64,000 nt of DNA, from the NCBI RefSeq assembly GCF_030347995.1, contig NZ_JAQIBC010000003.1, forward strand, positions 186,001-250,000. The letters are read 5' to 3'. Within the stretch, counting starts at the first letter, position 1. Every line of letters starts with the position of its first letter. Source of the DNA: Sulfurovum xiamenensis. GTDB taxonomy: Bacteria; Campylobacterota; Campylobacteria; Campylobacterales; Sulfurovaceae. Made by a program: the position numbers and the translations under genes. Of this stretch, positions 52,328-61,452 are shown one piece after another. The notes beneath the pieces were generated by a model, which saw only the letters and a list, made by a program, of their open reading frames with translations, ran no database searches and was not told the DNA's origin.

Positions 52328-53695
52328 ATGAATCATATACAACGCAAGTTTTTAGTCTCGGCAGATATCCGGCGCTGGCTGAAAAAACAATTGCCAAAAA
52401 CTGAGAAAACAGAACAGTTCTACACGGTTTCTAATGATCAGGAGTTCTGTTACTATCGCAAAGAGTATCCAGATACCTATACAAAAGTAACCGTCGATAA
52501 TCATGTAAACGAAACTCTCACCTCTGTCAGTGAAGAGGAGTATGCTTCTCAACGTAAAAAGCATTTGGGCAGGATCATCGTTAAAAATGTGTATACGGTT
52601 ACTATAGATGAGAATACATTTGTTGTTGAGAGATACTTGAAAAAGCTTGACGGAATCTATATACTGATCGCCTATTTTCAAGATGAAAAAGTCCTGAGAA
52701 GCTCAAAAATCATTCAGGAATTACAACCTTTTGTGTTCAAAGAGATCGACCAGGATAATAAATACAGTGATCATTCTCTTGCCCTCTATGTAAAACCTAT
52801 GGAGTACGATCTGCAAAAGTTTTTCGAAAAGATCGATGCTTTTGAATCACCCAATCTTTTTTTCTGGCAAGTACCGCAACGTCTCTATGTGCGTGACGGT
52901 GTCTCTTTGGTACTTTACAGGAACATTCGTCTGATAAACTACTATAAAATGAATTTTCAGAAGAAACATTTTAGTGCAACACTGCACCGTTTACGTGTAC
53001 TTTTACGCCGTACAGCTACACTGCTGGAGATTTTTCCGGATCTGTTCAGTCCCAATGTACAGCATTTTTGTACAGAGTTGTTTCAACGTTACTATGAAGA
53101 GACAACGCTATTGCGCTATCTTTACTTTTTAAATGAACTGAGTGCCACACGTGAAAATGTGAAGTTAACGCTCTACAGTGAGTTAAAAAGCCTCATCACC
53201 CAGGAAGAGGAAGCTGTGACTCAAATGCTCACCTCTAAACCTTTTAGACAAATGTTAACGATCCTTACAAGGGAGATAGGAGTTCAGGAAAACCAAAAGT
53301 ATATCTCTTTAGAGCAAGAGGTGAAACAGCAGCTCAAAGAGCGTTTAGGAAAATTTGAAATGCTTTTAGAGAAAACAAAAGAGGGGTATGATGATGAGGT
53401 GCTTGAAACGCTCTATATCTTTATAGATGCACTTCAAACTTTGATAGAAGATTTTTTCCATATCATCGGAGAAAAGGAGTCAAGAATGATCGTCGAAGAA
53501 CTGAACATTCTGTTCAAGCCTCTGCGTGAATACAGAAACTGCAAAGAGCGTGCAGCGATACTAAACACCATTAAAGCGAAGTCTGAAACCAAAACTTTAG
53601 ATATCGGTCCTCTTTTATGCGAGCATGAAAAGATGTTAAAAGATAAAATAGCGCATGCTTTGAAGTTATTGAGATCTTCTAAATTCTATGTGTAA
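52328..53695 (+). CDS. CYTH-CHAD domain protein
   Basis: A 455-aa protein. The N-terminal part starts MNHIQRKFLVS and resembles CYTH triphosphate-tunnel enzymes, but the E-x-E-x-K metal motif reads H-I-Q-R-K, so both glutamates are missing. The C-terminal part, from about residue 195, is a CHAD domain with the HRLRVLLRR-type histidine/arginine helix that binds polyphosphate granules. CYTH-CHAD proteins are linked to polyphosphate. The start at 52328 is chosen over an upstream in-frame ATG that would overlap yidD and add 28 residues. Confidence 0.8.
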   Translation: MNHIQRKFLVSADIRRWLKKQLPKTEKTEQFYTVSNDQEFCYYRKEYPDTYTKVTVDNHVNETLTSVSEEEYASQRKKHLGRIIVKNVYTVTIDENTFVVERYLKKLDGIYILIAYFQDEKVLRSSKIIQELQPFVFKEIDQDNKYSDHSLALYVKPMEYDLQKFFEKIDAFESPNLFFWQVPQRLYVRDGVSLVLYRNIRLINYYKMNFQKKHFSATLHRLRVLLRRTATLLEIFPDLFSPNVQHFCTELFQRYYEETTLLRYLYFLNELSATRENVKLTLYSELKSLITQEEEAVTQMLTSKPFRQMLTILTREIGVQENQKYISLEQEVKQQLKERLGKFEMLLEKTKEGYDDEVLETLYIFIDALQTLIEDFFHIIGEKESRMIVEELNILFKPLREYRNCKERAAILNTIKAKSETKTLDIGPLLCEHEKMLKDKIAHALKLLRSSKFYV

Positions 53696-53735
53696 TTGTA
53701 CGTGATCCTTTATGAAGTCCTACAATCTACTTACA

Positions 53736-53780
53736 AAGTAAAACCTTTCATATAGCATTTTTTGTAAAGGTTTTATTTTA
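53736..53780. terminator. Bidirectional terminator between the CHAD gene and the kinase-like gene
   Basis: TAAAACCTTT (53739-53748) pairs perfectly with AAAGGTTTTA (53766-53775) and extends outward by three more pairs, one of them G-U. T-rich tracts flank both sides, as expected for a two-way terminator of convergent genes. Confidence 0.7.
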
Positions 53781-53783
53781 AGA

Positions 53784-54653
53784 TCATACCTTTTCCATCT
53801 GAGTTGTATCACTTTTTTCTGTACCGGATTTTTCATCATACAGTGAGATGATCAGGTCAAAGATCTTTTCTTGTGTAATTGGTTTGATGAAATGTTCAGA
53901 GTCTGTTTTTATATCATCCTCTAAACCATCGGGATCTCTAAGCACCACATATTTAAGGGGAGCGAGTTCTTGGATGTTGGCAATGGTTTCTTTGGTTTTT
54001 TCAGTGATCATTTGTTCACTGATGATCAAGATATCATAGAGAGCCAGATCATTACCGTGTTTCTTTAATTCATCCATTCCTACATGCACATCATAAAGAA
54101 AATATTGAAACATCTTTTTCAGGCTTTGTGCCGTTTTCTCATTTGAACAGAGCAGTAAGATCTTTTTCCCTACTATCTTTTTATCAGGAAGTCTATAATG
54201 ACGTCTGAAACCCAATTCAACATTTTTAAAAGGTATGCTTAGATGTATGTCTGAAATATTTTCATGGTCATCGACAATGTTACCACCGATCATTTCAATT
54301 TCTTCACTCACATGGATCTTTAAAAAGGATAGAAGTTTTTCTTTGTCAATATGGGTCTCTTGGATCTTAAAAGAGATAAACTCTTCATACAAAAAGTCTT
54401 CCACAGAGGAAAGAGATAATACGATCTCCTTTCTATCACTTTTTTGAAAAACAAAGGTGAGTATTTTGCTAAGCACTAACACCAGGGTATCAGAATCACC
54501 CCGTAACCTTCTTGGTATGGTCGAATCCATTTCATAGATAAGTTCGATACGCTTTTCATGCGCAATACTTTTGACAGAAGAAAACAGAGTTTCCAGCACT
54601 TTGTTAATGTTAAAGGTATCTTCTATAGTCTCTTCATTTAAATCCATTGACAC
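53784..54653 (-). CDS. Degenerate hybrid histidine kinase-like protein (pseudo-ATPase plus pseudo-receiver)
   Basis: A 289-aa protein that looks like a histidine kinase ATPase domain followed by a receiver domain, without sensor or phosphoacceptor domains. Residues about 12-143 follow the HATPase pattern (RGDSDTLVLVLSKILTF, then IEMIGGNIV and DIHLSIPF at the end), but the N-box asparagine and G boxes are lost. Residues about 160-275 are receiver-like (KKILLLCSNEK, LALYDILIISEQM, HFIKPIT with Lys257), but the phosphoacceptor aspartate is Ser212 and the acidic pair is N-E. A regulatory or scaffolding role is inferred. Confidence 0.65.
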   Translation of the reverse strand: MSMDLNEETIEDTFNINKVLETLFSSVKSIAHEKRIELIYEMDSTIPRRLRGDSDTLVLVLSKILTFVFQKSDRKEIVLSLSSVEDFLYEEFISFKIQETHIDKEKLLSFLKIHVSEEIEMIGGNIVDDHENISDIHLSIPFKNVELGFRRHYRLPDKKIVGKKILLLCSNEKTAQSLKKMFQYFLYDVHVGMDELKKHGNDLALYDILIISEQMITEKTKETIANIQELAPLKYVVLRDPDGLEDDIKTDSEHFIKPITQEKIFDLIISLYDEKSGTEKSDTTQMEKV

Positions 54654-54830
54654 TCTCCCCAGAATGATATATACAATTGTAGCATTATAAGTTTTAATTA
54701 ATAAATACTATTGCAAATATAACGAATACTGTTTAGCAGAATAGTACGCTAAGTAACATACTATAAAAAATGTCACAGGAGATTCATACACAGAGTGTAT
54801 ACCTTCTCAAATAAAGTATGATAGGGTTTT

Positions 54831-56099
54831 CTAGTGATCCACTCTCCCATTTTTCACCACATAAGAATCCGACATATTCACCGAGTGATAGATTGTTGTT
54901 CCATACTTCTTGCTGTAGTACTGCAACAGGAGTTTTTGTAACGTAGGTTCAATGGAGGGAGTGAACCAGCCGTTGTTGCTGAGTACGATCATGTTTTTTG
55001 GTTCACCCTCGTAGAGTTTCTCACTGGTCGCTTCAAAACAGATGGCATTTCGATAGATTTTCCCATCAATTTTATAGTCTACGACAGTGGGGCTGGCTAC
55101 GTAATCTATGGCACCATCATAAAATATTTTATTGACCCAGTCACTTAAAAAATCCGGTAGGGGATTGCTCTCTCCAAAGGGAACCAGTACGACTTTATTG
55201 GCTACAGAGACCTTGTTATCTGTAAAGATATAGGTTGAGTTCCGTGGTGTTTTCCCATCCCAGTAGAGCCCTCCAGTAACTATGGAGATCTGTTTGGCCT
55301 TTTCTTGTAATCTGTCCAGAGTTTTTGAATGATTTAGAAAGATAGGAAAGACAGATTCAGGGAGTATAATAAGACTTTTATGCTCTTTAATGGCCTGGTC
55401 TATCTGTTCGAAAAGAGTCTCAAACTGTGCAGCATGAAGTGTTTCATTCCATTTGTCCTGGACAGATGTAGAGGTAGTAACGAGTTTTACCTTATCATCC
55501 ATTTCGATAGGTGTTGAAAGATTTGACTGATAGGCAAACAGAATAAGAAACAGATAGAGGAAGTGCTGCTTCCAAATACTTAAAACAATAGCCCCCAAGA
55601 TGATGGCATACTGCCATTTTTCTATGCCTAGATAACTCTCTACGAACATGAGCTCGGGTTTGAGCCAATCAAAAGAGAAAGGGTGGATATAGCTTAAGAT
55701 GAAGAGGCCTAAAGCTTTGAGCAGTAGAGGAAGTAAAGTGCCCGAAACACTCAGTAATGCAGTGATCTTCTCACTGATCCATGCAAGAAACCAAAAGAGT
55801 ACCCCGTAGCTTAGCATAATGATAACTATCTCTATTGGTACAGCCCAAACCATACCATAATGTTGAAGGCTTAAAGCGATCCACCAAAACCAAAAAAGTC
55901 CTATAAAAGCACCGGAAAAAAACCAGACTTTTTTCTCTTCCTGCAGGAGCAGATAGAGTGTTATAATACCTAAAATGGTGTTCATCAGAGGATGAGAAAA
56001 TCCCCAATAATTAAGGTAAATAAACCCCGAGCTTAAAAGTGCTATGAAAAAGCCTTTTGTTAGTTCAAAGGTGCTAGAATATTGGCTAATTTTATACAA
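54831..56099 (-). CDS. lnt: Apolipoprotein N-acyltransferase
   Basis: The last step of lipoprotein maturation, adding the N-acyl chain in the inner membrane. About six hydrophobic helices precede the nitrilase domain with LIILPESVFP (catalytic Glu), VVLVPFGESNPLP and the CFEAT block with the catalytic cysteine. The chosen start is a TTG at 56099 behind AGGA, giving 422 aa, because longer starts run into the divergent yajC gene. The start is uncertain. Confidence 0.85.
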   Translation of the reverse strand: MYKISQYSSTFELTKGFFIALLSSGFIYLNYWGFSHPLMNTILGIITLYLLLQEEKKVWFFSGAFIGLFWFWWIALSLQHYGMVWAVPIEIVIIMLSYGVLFWFLAWISEKITALLSVSGTLLPLLLKALGLFILSYIHPFSFDWLKPELMFVESYLGIEKWQYAIILGAIVLSIWKQHFLYLFLILFAYQSNLSTPIEMDDKVKLVTTSTSVQDKWNETLHAAQFETLFEQIDQAIKEHKSLIILPESVFPIFLNHSKTLDRLQEKAKQISIVTGGLYWDGKTPRNSTYIFTDNKVSVANKVVLVPFGESNPLPDFLSDWVNKIFYDGAIDYVASPTVVDYKIDGKIYRNAICFEATSEKLYEGEPKNMIVLSNNGWFTPSIEPTLQKLLLQYYSKKYGTTIYHSVNMSDSYVVKNGRVDH

Positions 56100-56109
56100 A
56101 AGGATTCCT

Positions 56110-56397
56110 ATGGGAGCAGAACAAGGCAGTATGATCGGTTCATTTTTACCCCTCATCATTTTATTCGCAATTTTTTATTTTTTAATTATCAGACCGCAGC
56201 AAAAACATCAAAAAGCACATAAAGCAATGCTTGACGGTCTTACTAAAGGTGACAACATCATTACGACAGGCGGCCTTATAGCTGTGATCGTTAAAACTGA
56301 AGAAGATTTTATCAAAATCAAATTAAATGATGACACGATCGTCAAACTTGATAGAGCATTTGTAGCTAAAAAGGTTGAGGCTGGTGAAGACGCTTAA
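56110..56397 (+). CDS. yajC: Preprotein translocase subunit YajC
   Basis: A 95-aa single-pass membrane protein that joins SecDF. It has an N-terminal helix LPLIILFAIFYFLIIRPQQK with the RPQ motif and a cytoplasmic KGDNIITTGGLIAVIV domain. The ATG at 56110 is preceded by AAGGA. It overlaps secD. Confidence 0.95.
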   Translation: MGAEQGSMIGSFLPLIILFAIFYFLIIRPQQKHQKAHKAMLDGLTKGDNIITTGGLIAVIVKTEEDFIKIKLNDDTIVKLDRAFVAKKVEAGEDA

Positions 56398-57964
56398 TTT
56401 TAGGGTAATCCTTTTTGCTTTTGCACTGATCTTCGGTGTTGTTTTTTCTATTCCCTCTTTGACGCAAAGTGAAAGCGGGAAGAAGATCACTTTGGGGCTT
56501 GACCTTCAAGGTGGTCTGCATATGCTTCTTGGTATTAAAAGTGAAATTGCCATTGAATCACGTATTAAGTCTATGGCAGCATCGGTCAAGTATATTTTTG
56601 ATGACGAAGAGATCATTTTCGATGACCTTCGTATGATCGATGGTGAAAAAATCACATTTGAATTGCTTGATACAGATGAGGTAACCAAAGCCCAGGCACT
56701 GCTTAAAAAAGAGCTTGAAGGCACGGTAGTGATCAACAATGGAATGAAATTTTCAGTCACTATGACCGAAGCTGAAGTGGAGCGTACCAAACAAAATGCC
56801 ATTCAACAGGCAGTAGATACGATCAGAAACAGACTCAATGAGTTCGGACTTGCAGAACCTACGGTTGCAAAACAGGGTGAAGATAAGATCCTTGTAGAAG
56901 TACCTGGTATCAAAACACAGGAGGATGAACAGCGTATCCGTGAACTTATCGCCCGTGCAGCACATTTGCAGCTTATGGCTGTAGATGAAGACAGAAACAT
57001 AAGAGTCAACACGATGAGTCTGGCTGAAGCAAAAAGTTATGGTGATGTGATACTACCCGATGTTAATACCGGTGAAAAATATTTGCTTCGTGCTATTCCG
57101 GTATTGGACGGTTCTATGCTGACAGATGCAAAAGTAGGTTTTGATGAAAGCAATCAACCGGTCATCAACTTTACACTGAACGGACAGGGTGCCAAGATCT
57201 TTGGTGACTTTACAGGTGTGAGTGTTGGGAAACGTATGGCGGTTGTTTTGGATAACAAGGTCTACTCGGCGCCAGTCATCAATGAACGTATCGGTGGGGG
57301 ACGTGTACAGATATCAGGAAGATTTGAAATTTCTGAAGCCCATGACCTTGCCATTGCACTTCGATCGGGTGCATTGCTTGCACCTGTCTATGTGATGGAA
57401 AAACGTTCGGTGGGGCCAAGCCTGGGTGCGGATAGCATCAAGGCGAGTTCTATCGCTTTGGTTCTAGGATTCATTTTGGTCGTCATTTTTATGGTGGTTT
57501 ACTATGGTATGGCAGGAATTATCGCAAATGTCGCACTGATAGGGAATCTCTTTTTGATACTTGCGATCATGTCACTCTTTGGTGCCACACTGACACTGCC
57601 TGGTATGGCAGGTATCGTTCTTACGGTTGGTATGGCCGTGGACGCGAACGTCATCATCTCTGAACGTATCAGGGAGCTGCTTTATGAAGGTAAATCTGTA
57701 GCTAAATCGATAGAGAATGGGTACAGCAATGCCTTTACTGCGATCTGGGATGCCAACGTGACCACACTGATCGCCGCTACAGTACTCTATGCCTATGGTA
57801 CAGGTGCGATCAAAGGATTTGCGCTTACGATGAGTATCGGTATTATGGCATCCATGTTGACTGCGATTGTAGGAACACATGGTATCTACCAGTGGCTTCT
57901 ACCGAAGATCGATAAGAACAAACTGAGATTATGGTTTGGTATCAGAACAGAGGGAGTAAAATAA
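56384..57964 (+). CDS. secD: Protein translocase subunit SecD
   Basis: Inner-membrane export factor that uses the proton gradient. One N-terminal membrane helix, then a large periplasmic domain with GLDLQGGLHMLL and the LNEFGLAEPTVAKQG block, then five C-terminal helices with GMAVDANVIISERIREL. I choose the GTG at 56384 (526 aa); a TTG at 56375 would add three residues. It overlaps yajC by 14 bases and secF by one. Confidence 0.95.
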   Translation: MKTLNFRVILFAFALIFGVVFSIPSLTQSESGKKITLGLDLQGGLHMLLGIKSEIAIESRIKSMAASVKYIFDDEEIIFDDLRMIDGEKITFELLDTDEVTKAQALLKKELEGTVVINNGMKFSVTMTEAEVERTKQNAIQQAVDTIRNRLNEFGLAEPTVAKQGEDKILVEVPGIKTQEDEQRIRELIARAAHLQLMAVDEDRNIRVNTMSLAEAKSYGDVILPDVNTGEKYLLRAIPVLDGSMLTDAKVGFDESNQPVINFTLNGQGAKIFGDFTGVSVGKRMAVVLDNKVYSAPVINERIGGGRVQISGRFEISEAHDLAIALRSGALLAPVYVMEKRSVGPSLGADSIKASSIALVLGFILVVIFMVVYYGMAGIIANVALIGNLFLILAIMSLFGATLTLPGMAGIVLTVGMAVDANVIISERIRELLYEGKSVAKSIENGYSNAFTAIWDANVTTLIAATVLYAYGTGAIKGFALTMSIGIMASMLTAIVGTHGIYQWLLPKIDKNKLRLWFGIRTEGVK

Positions 57965-58935
57965 TGGAAATCTTTAAATATAAAAAACCTCTCTCATTGA
58001 TGAGCAAGAGTAAACGTTTTGGATTACTTTCGGTCACTCTGTTGATACTGTCTCTGGGGTTGATCATTGGGAAGGGATTTAACTACGGTATAGACTTTGC
58101 AGGTGGTACACTTATACAGGTACAATACAACGGTAAAGCACCTATAGAAAAAGTGAGAGAAGCAATAGATTCTGATAGATCCTATGAAGGTGCAACCGTG
58201 ACTTTCTTCGGTGGTGAAGATGAAGTGGTCATACGTACGAAGACAAGTTCAAAAGCCTTGGGTGTGGATGTCGGTGATCAGATCAGAGCACTGCTTCAAG
58301 ATACGGGTAACTTTGAAGTAAGACGTGTGGATATGGTAGGGGCAAAGGTTGGATCAGAGCTACGTGAAAAGGGACTTATGGCGATGGTTCTTGCTATCAT
58401 CGGTATCCTTATTTATGTATCCTTTAGATTCGAGTGGCGTTTTGCCGTTGCCTCTGTAATGGCACTCATGCATGATGTTACTATCGCTATGGGTATGATC
58501 GTACTGTTCAATGTTGAGGTAAACCTTGACATTCTTGCGGCACTATTGACCATACTCGGATATTCATTGAACGATACGATCATTGTCTTTGACCGTATCC
58601 GTGAGGGTATCAGAACGATCAAAGACCCGGACCTTGGGGGTATCATTGATGAGTCTGTTACACGTACGCTTTCTCGTACTACATTGACATCACTCACAAC
58701 ATTTTTTGTGGTTCTTACACTCTATCTGTTTGGTGGAGAGATCATTAACGGGTTCAGTTTCACGCTGCTTGTAGGTGTGATAGTGGGTACATACTCTTCC
58801 ATTTTTGTTGCATCACCAATCTTGATGTGGCTTGGTTTCTCCGTAGGGGGCTTCAGAGAAAAGGAAGCAGAAAAACTCAAAAGAGAAAAAGAGAAAGAAA
58901 AAATGCGTGCTATGTATGAAAATGGTACACTATAG
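57964..58935 (+). CDS. secF: Protein translocase subunit SecF
   Basis: Partner of SecD. A membrane segment near residues 20-38, then GIDFAGGTLIQVQYNG, and six helices in all with the LTILGYSLNDTIIVFDRIREG motif. The chosen ATG at 57964 overlaps the secD stop (TAATG) and is preceded by GGGAG. Its length is 323 aa. Confidence 0.95.
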   Translation: MEIFKYKKPLSLMSKSKRFGLLSVTLLILSLGLIIGKGFNYGIDFAGGTLIQVQYNGKAPIEKVREAIDSDRSYEGATVTFFGGEDEVVIRTKTSSKALGVDVGDQIRALLQDTGNFEVRRVDMVGAKVGSELREKGLMAMVLAIIGILIYVSFRFEWRFAVASVMALMHDVTIAMGMIVLFNVEVNLDILAALLTILGYSLNDTIIVFDRIREGIRTIKDPDLGGIIDESVTRTLSRTTLTSLTTFFVVLTLYLFGGEIINGFSFTLLVGVIVGTYSSIFVASPILMWLGFSVGGFREKEAEKLKREKEKEKMRAMYENGTL

Positions 58936-58955
58936 TTAAAGTTTAAGGAGTTTGG

Positions 58956-59294
58956 ATGAATTGGGGTAAAGTTTTTTATATGTTTTTTACGTTGATGTCA
59001 CTTACGACATCAGCAGCATTTTTGTATGATCACTCTATCGTAGCACTGTTTATAGCAGGGTCTGTGAATGTGATCTCAACACTGTTGAAGATAGGGGTAA
59101 GAAATCTACTTTCAGCTGAGCTTTTGGCAGGTTCATTGGTTGCTGACCTACATCTTCTCCCTGCATTTTTTGCTCTGCAGTTTTATGGGAACGATGCATT
59201 GGCAACAGGATTAGTGATCGGTGCGGTGATCGCGAACCTTTATACGATTTTTATCTCTATGATCGAGAGTGCAAAAGAGAAGGCAGATTTTTAA
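58956..59294 (+). CDS. Small integral membrane protein (DUF6394-like)
   Basis: A 112-aa protein with about four hydrophobic segments (about 7-24, 28-46, 55-80 and 84-103), no large loops and a charged C-terminus (ESAKEKADF). Similar small proteins follow secF in other Campylobacterota, but no function is assigned. AAGGAG lies upstream of its ATG. Confidence 0.75.
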   Translation: MNWGKVFYMFFTLMSLTTSAAFLYDHSIVALFIAGSVNVISTLLKIGVRNLLSAELLAGSLVADLHLLPAFFALQFYGNDALATGLVIGAVIANLYTIFISMIESAKEKADF

Positions 59295-59340
59295 GCGTTG
59301 TTCGGTATCTTACATGTACAGTAATTCCAAGGAATGAGAC

Positions 59341-61452
59341 GTGATAAAGATGCCTACACTTCATGGAACAGACCCCGAAGAGAAACGGAAAGAGATCAAA
59401 AATTATTTTCAATATTGTTATAAGCGATATGAATCTCTTTTTCATCTCGTTGCAGATGAAAGTGCTTATTTTAAAAAAGCGGATCCTCTTCGTCATCCCA
59501 TCATATTTTACTATGGCCATACTGCTACATTTTTCATTAACAAATTCATACTTGCCAAGATCATTAATGAACGTGTAGATCCCAGACTTGAATCACTTTT
59601 TGCCGTGGGTGTAGATGAAATGAGCTGGGATGATTTGAATGAAAAACATTATGACTGGCCTACGTTAAAAGAAACCCAAGCTTACCGTGACAAAGTCTAT
59701 TCGAAAGTCTCTTCGCTTATCGATGTACTTCCTTTAGAACTTCCTATCACGCAAGATTCACCCTGGTGGGTTATTTTGATGGGAATTGAGCATGAAAATA
59801 TCCATCTTGAAACTTCTTCGGTACTGATACGCCAACTTCCATTTGAATCCATAGAAGAAAACAGAGAATGGAGAGAGTGTGAAATGGTTGGTACTGCACC
59901 TCAAAATACACTGCTGGATGTAAACCAAGGTAGAGTGAATCTGGGGAAAAACAACAATGCACAGTTTTTTGGCTGGGACAATGAATATGGAGATCATCAG
60001 GCACATATACCATCATTCAAAGCAGCCAAATATCTTACGTCCAATGCTGAATATATGGAGTTTGTAAAAGATTCTGGATATAGCAATGATAGGTTTTGGT
60101 GTGAAGAGGGTAAAGCATGGAAAGCCTATACAAAGGCAGAACATCCCATGTTTTGGCGTAAAGATAAAGATGGGTACAGACTTCGTACTCTAAGCAGAGA
60201 GATAGACCTTCCTTTAAATTGGCCGGTAGAGGTCAATCATCTGGAGGCCTCTGCCTTTTGTAAGTGGAAGAGCCAAAAAGAGGGTGTCAACATCACTCTG
60301 CCTACCGAGGATGAATATATCCGATTGCGTGATGAAAGCAAAGTACTTTCCTACTTGGAATGGACCGACAGAGACAAGACTATCGCCAATATCAATCTTG
60401 AAGCTTTTGCTTCGTGTGTTCCCGTGGATACTTATAAACACGGGGAATTTTATGATGTGATAGGGAATGTATGGCAGTGGTCACGAACACCGATATATCC
60501 TTTTGAAGGCTTTAAGGTCCATCCGATCTATGATGATTTTTCAGTCCCTACCTTTGATGGTAAACATACCATTATCAAGGGTGGTTCATGGATAAGTTGC
60601 GGGAACCTTGCTACACAGAAAAGCCGTTATGGATTTAGAAGACATTTTTATCAACATGGGGGATTTAGGTATATTCAGAGTACCTATGAAGAGACGATCA
60701 CAACCAATATCTATAATACAGACAGCCTGATTTCTCAGTACTGTCATTTTGGTTGGGGTGAAAATGCATTGGGTGTGGAAAATTATCCGGCAGCGTGTGC
60801 ACGGATCGTTTTAGAGACCATGAAAGATAAACCTAGACGCAGAGCTTTGGACATTGGATGTGCCATAGGGCGAAGTACCTTTGAACTGGCACGCGGTTTT
60901 GATGAAGTCATAGGTGTGGATTTTTCTGCACGTTTCATACAGGAAGCACAGAAGCTCAAAGATGATGGTGTATTACGTTATACTATGCCGACCGAGGGGG
61001 AACTGGAAAATCTTCATGAGATAAAACTTTCAGATCTTGACTGGGATGATGTACGAAACAAGGTCTCATTTTGGCAGGCAGATGCCTGTAATTTAAAACC
61101 TGTTTACAAGGATTTTGACCTGATCTTTGGGGGTAACCTGTTAGACAGGCTCTATGATCCTAAAAAGTTTTTAGATGCTATGGGATCACGTATCAATGAG
61201 GGGGGACTACTCATTTTGACCTCTCCGTATACCTGGCAGGAAGCGTCTACCCCCAAAGAGAAATGGATAGGCGGATATAAAAGAGATGGTGAAACTATCA
61301 CGACACTCAATGGGCTTAAAGAGATACTGGGTAAAGCGTTCAGACTTATCGGTACGAAAGATATCCCGTTTGTGATTCAAGAGACTGCACGGAAGCACCA
61401 GCATACGATAGCACAGATGAGCATATGGGAAAGGAGAGGTAAAGATGTTTGA
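59341..61452 (+). CDS. ovoA: 5-histidylcysteine sulfoxide synthase / methyltransferase OvoA
   Basis: A 703-aa bifunctional enzyme of ovothiol synthesis. The N-terminal DinB-like domain carries the iron-binding histidines: His60 in YYGHTATFF and H-E-N-I-H-L-E (His151, His155). A formylglycine-generating-enzyme-like sulfatase-modifying domain follows (about 185-450, ending with GGSWISCGN, SRYGFRRHFYQHGGFRY). A SAM-dependent methyltransferase domain with motif I at about residues 502-512 (ALDIGCAIGR) completes it. EgtB of ergothioneine synthesis has only the first two parts, which is why OvoA is preferred. It starts with GTG, with an alternative ATG at 59350. Confidence 0.93.
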   Translation: MIKMPTLHGTDPEEKRKEIKNYFQYCYKRYESLFHLVADESAYFKKADPLRHPIIFYYGHTATFFINKFILAKIINERVDPRLESLFAVGVDEMSWDDLNEKHYDWPTLKETQAYRDKVYSKVSSLIDVLPLELPITQDSPWWVILMGIEHENIHLETSSVLIRQLPFESIEENREWRECEMVGTAPQNTLLDVNQGRVNLGKNNNAQFFGWDNEYGDHQAHIPSFKAAKYLTSNAEYMEFVKDSGYSNDRFWCEEGKAWKAYTKAEHPMFWRKDKDGYRLRTLSREIDLPLNWPVEVNHLEASAFCKWKSQKEGVNITLPTEDEYIRLRDESKVLSYLEWTDRDKTIANINLEAFASCVPVDTYKHGEFYDVIGNVWQWSRTPIYPFEGFKVHPIYDDFSVPTFDGKHTIIKGGSWISCGNLATQKSRYGFRRHFYQHGGFRYIQSTYEETITTNIYNTDSLISQYCHFGWGENALGVENYPAACARIVLETMKDKPRRRALDIGCAIGRSTFELARGFDEVIGVDFSARFIQEAQKLKDDGVLRYTMPTEGELENLHEIKLSDLDWDDVRNKVSFWQADACNLKPVYKDFDLIFGGNLLDRLYDPKKFLDAMGSRINEGGLLILTSPYTWQEASTPKEKWIGGYKRDGETITTLNGLKEILGKAFRLIGTKDIPFVIQETARKHQHTIAQMSIWERRGKDV

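Noticed and set aside
56044-56109. Longer yajC starting at 56044
   Set aside because: The extra 22 residues precede a good AAGGA ribosome binding site and the usual YajC N-terminus; the ATG at 56110 fits better.
59341-61452. OvoA gene as EgtB of ergothioneine synthesis
   Set aside because: EgtB lacks a C-terminal methyltransferase domain, and no egtD-like gene stands beside it.
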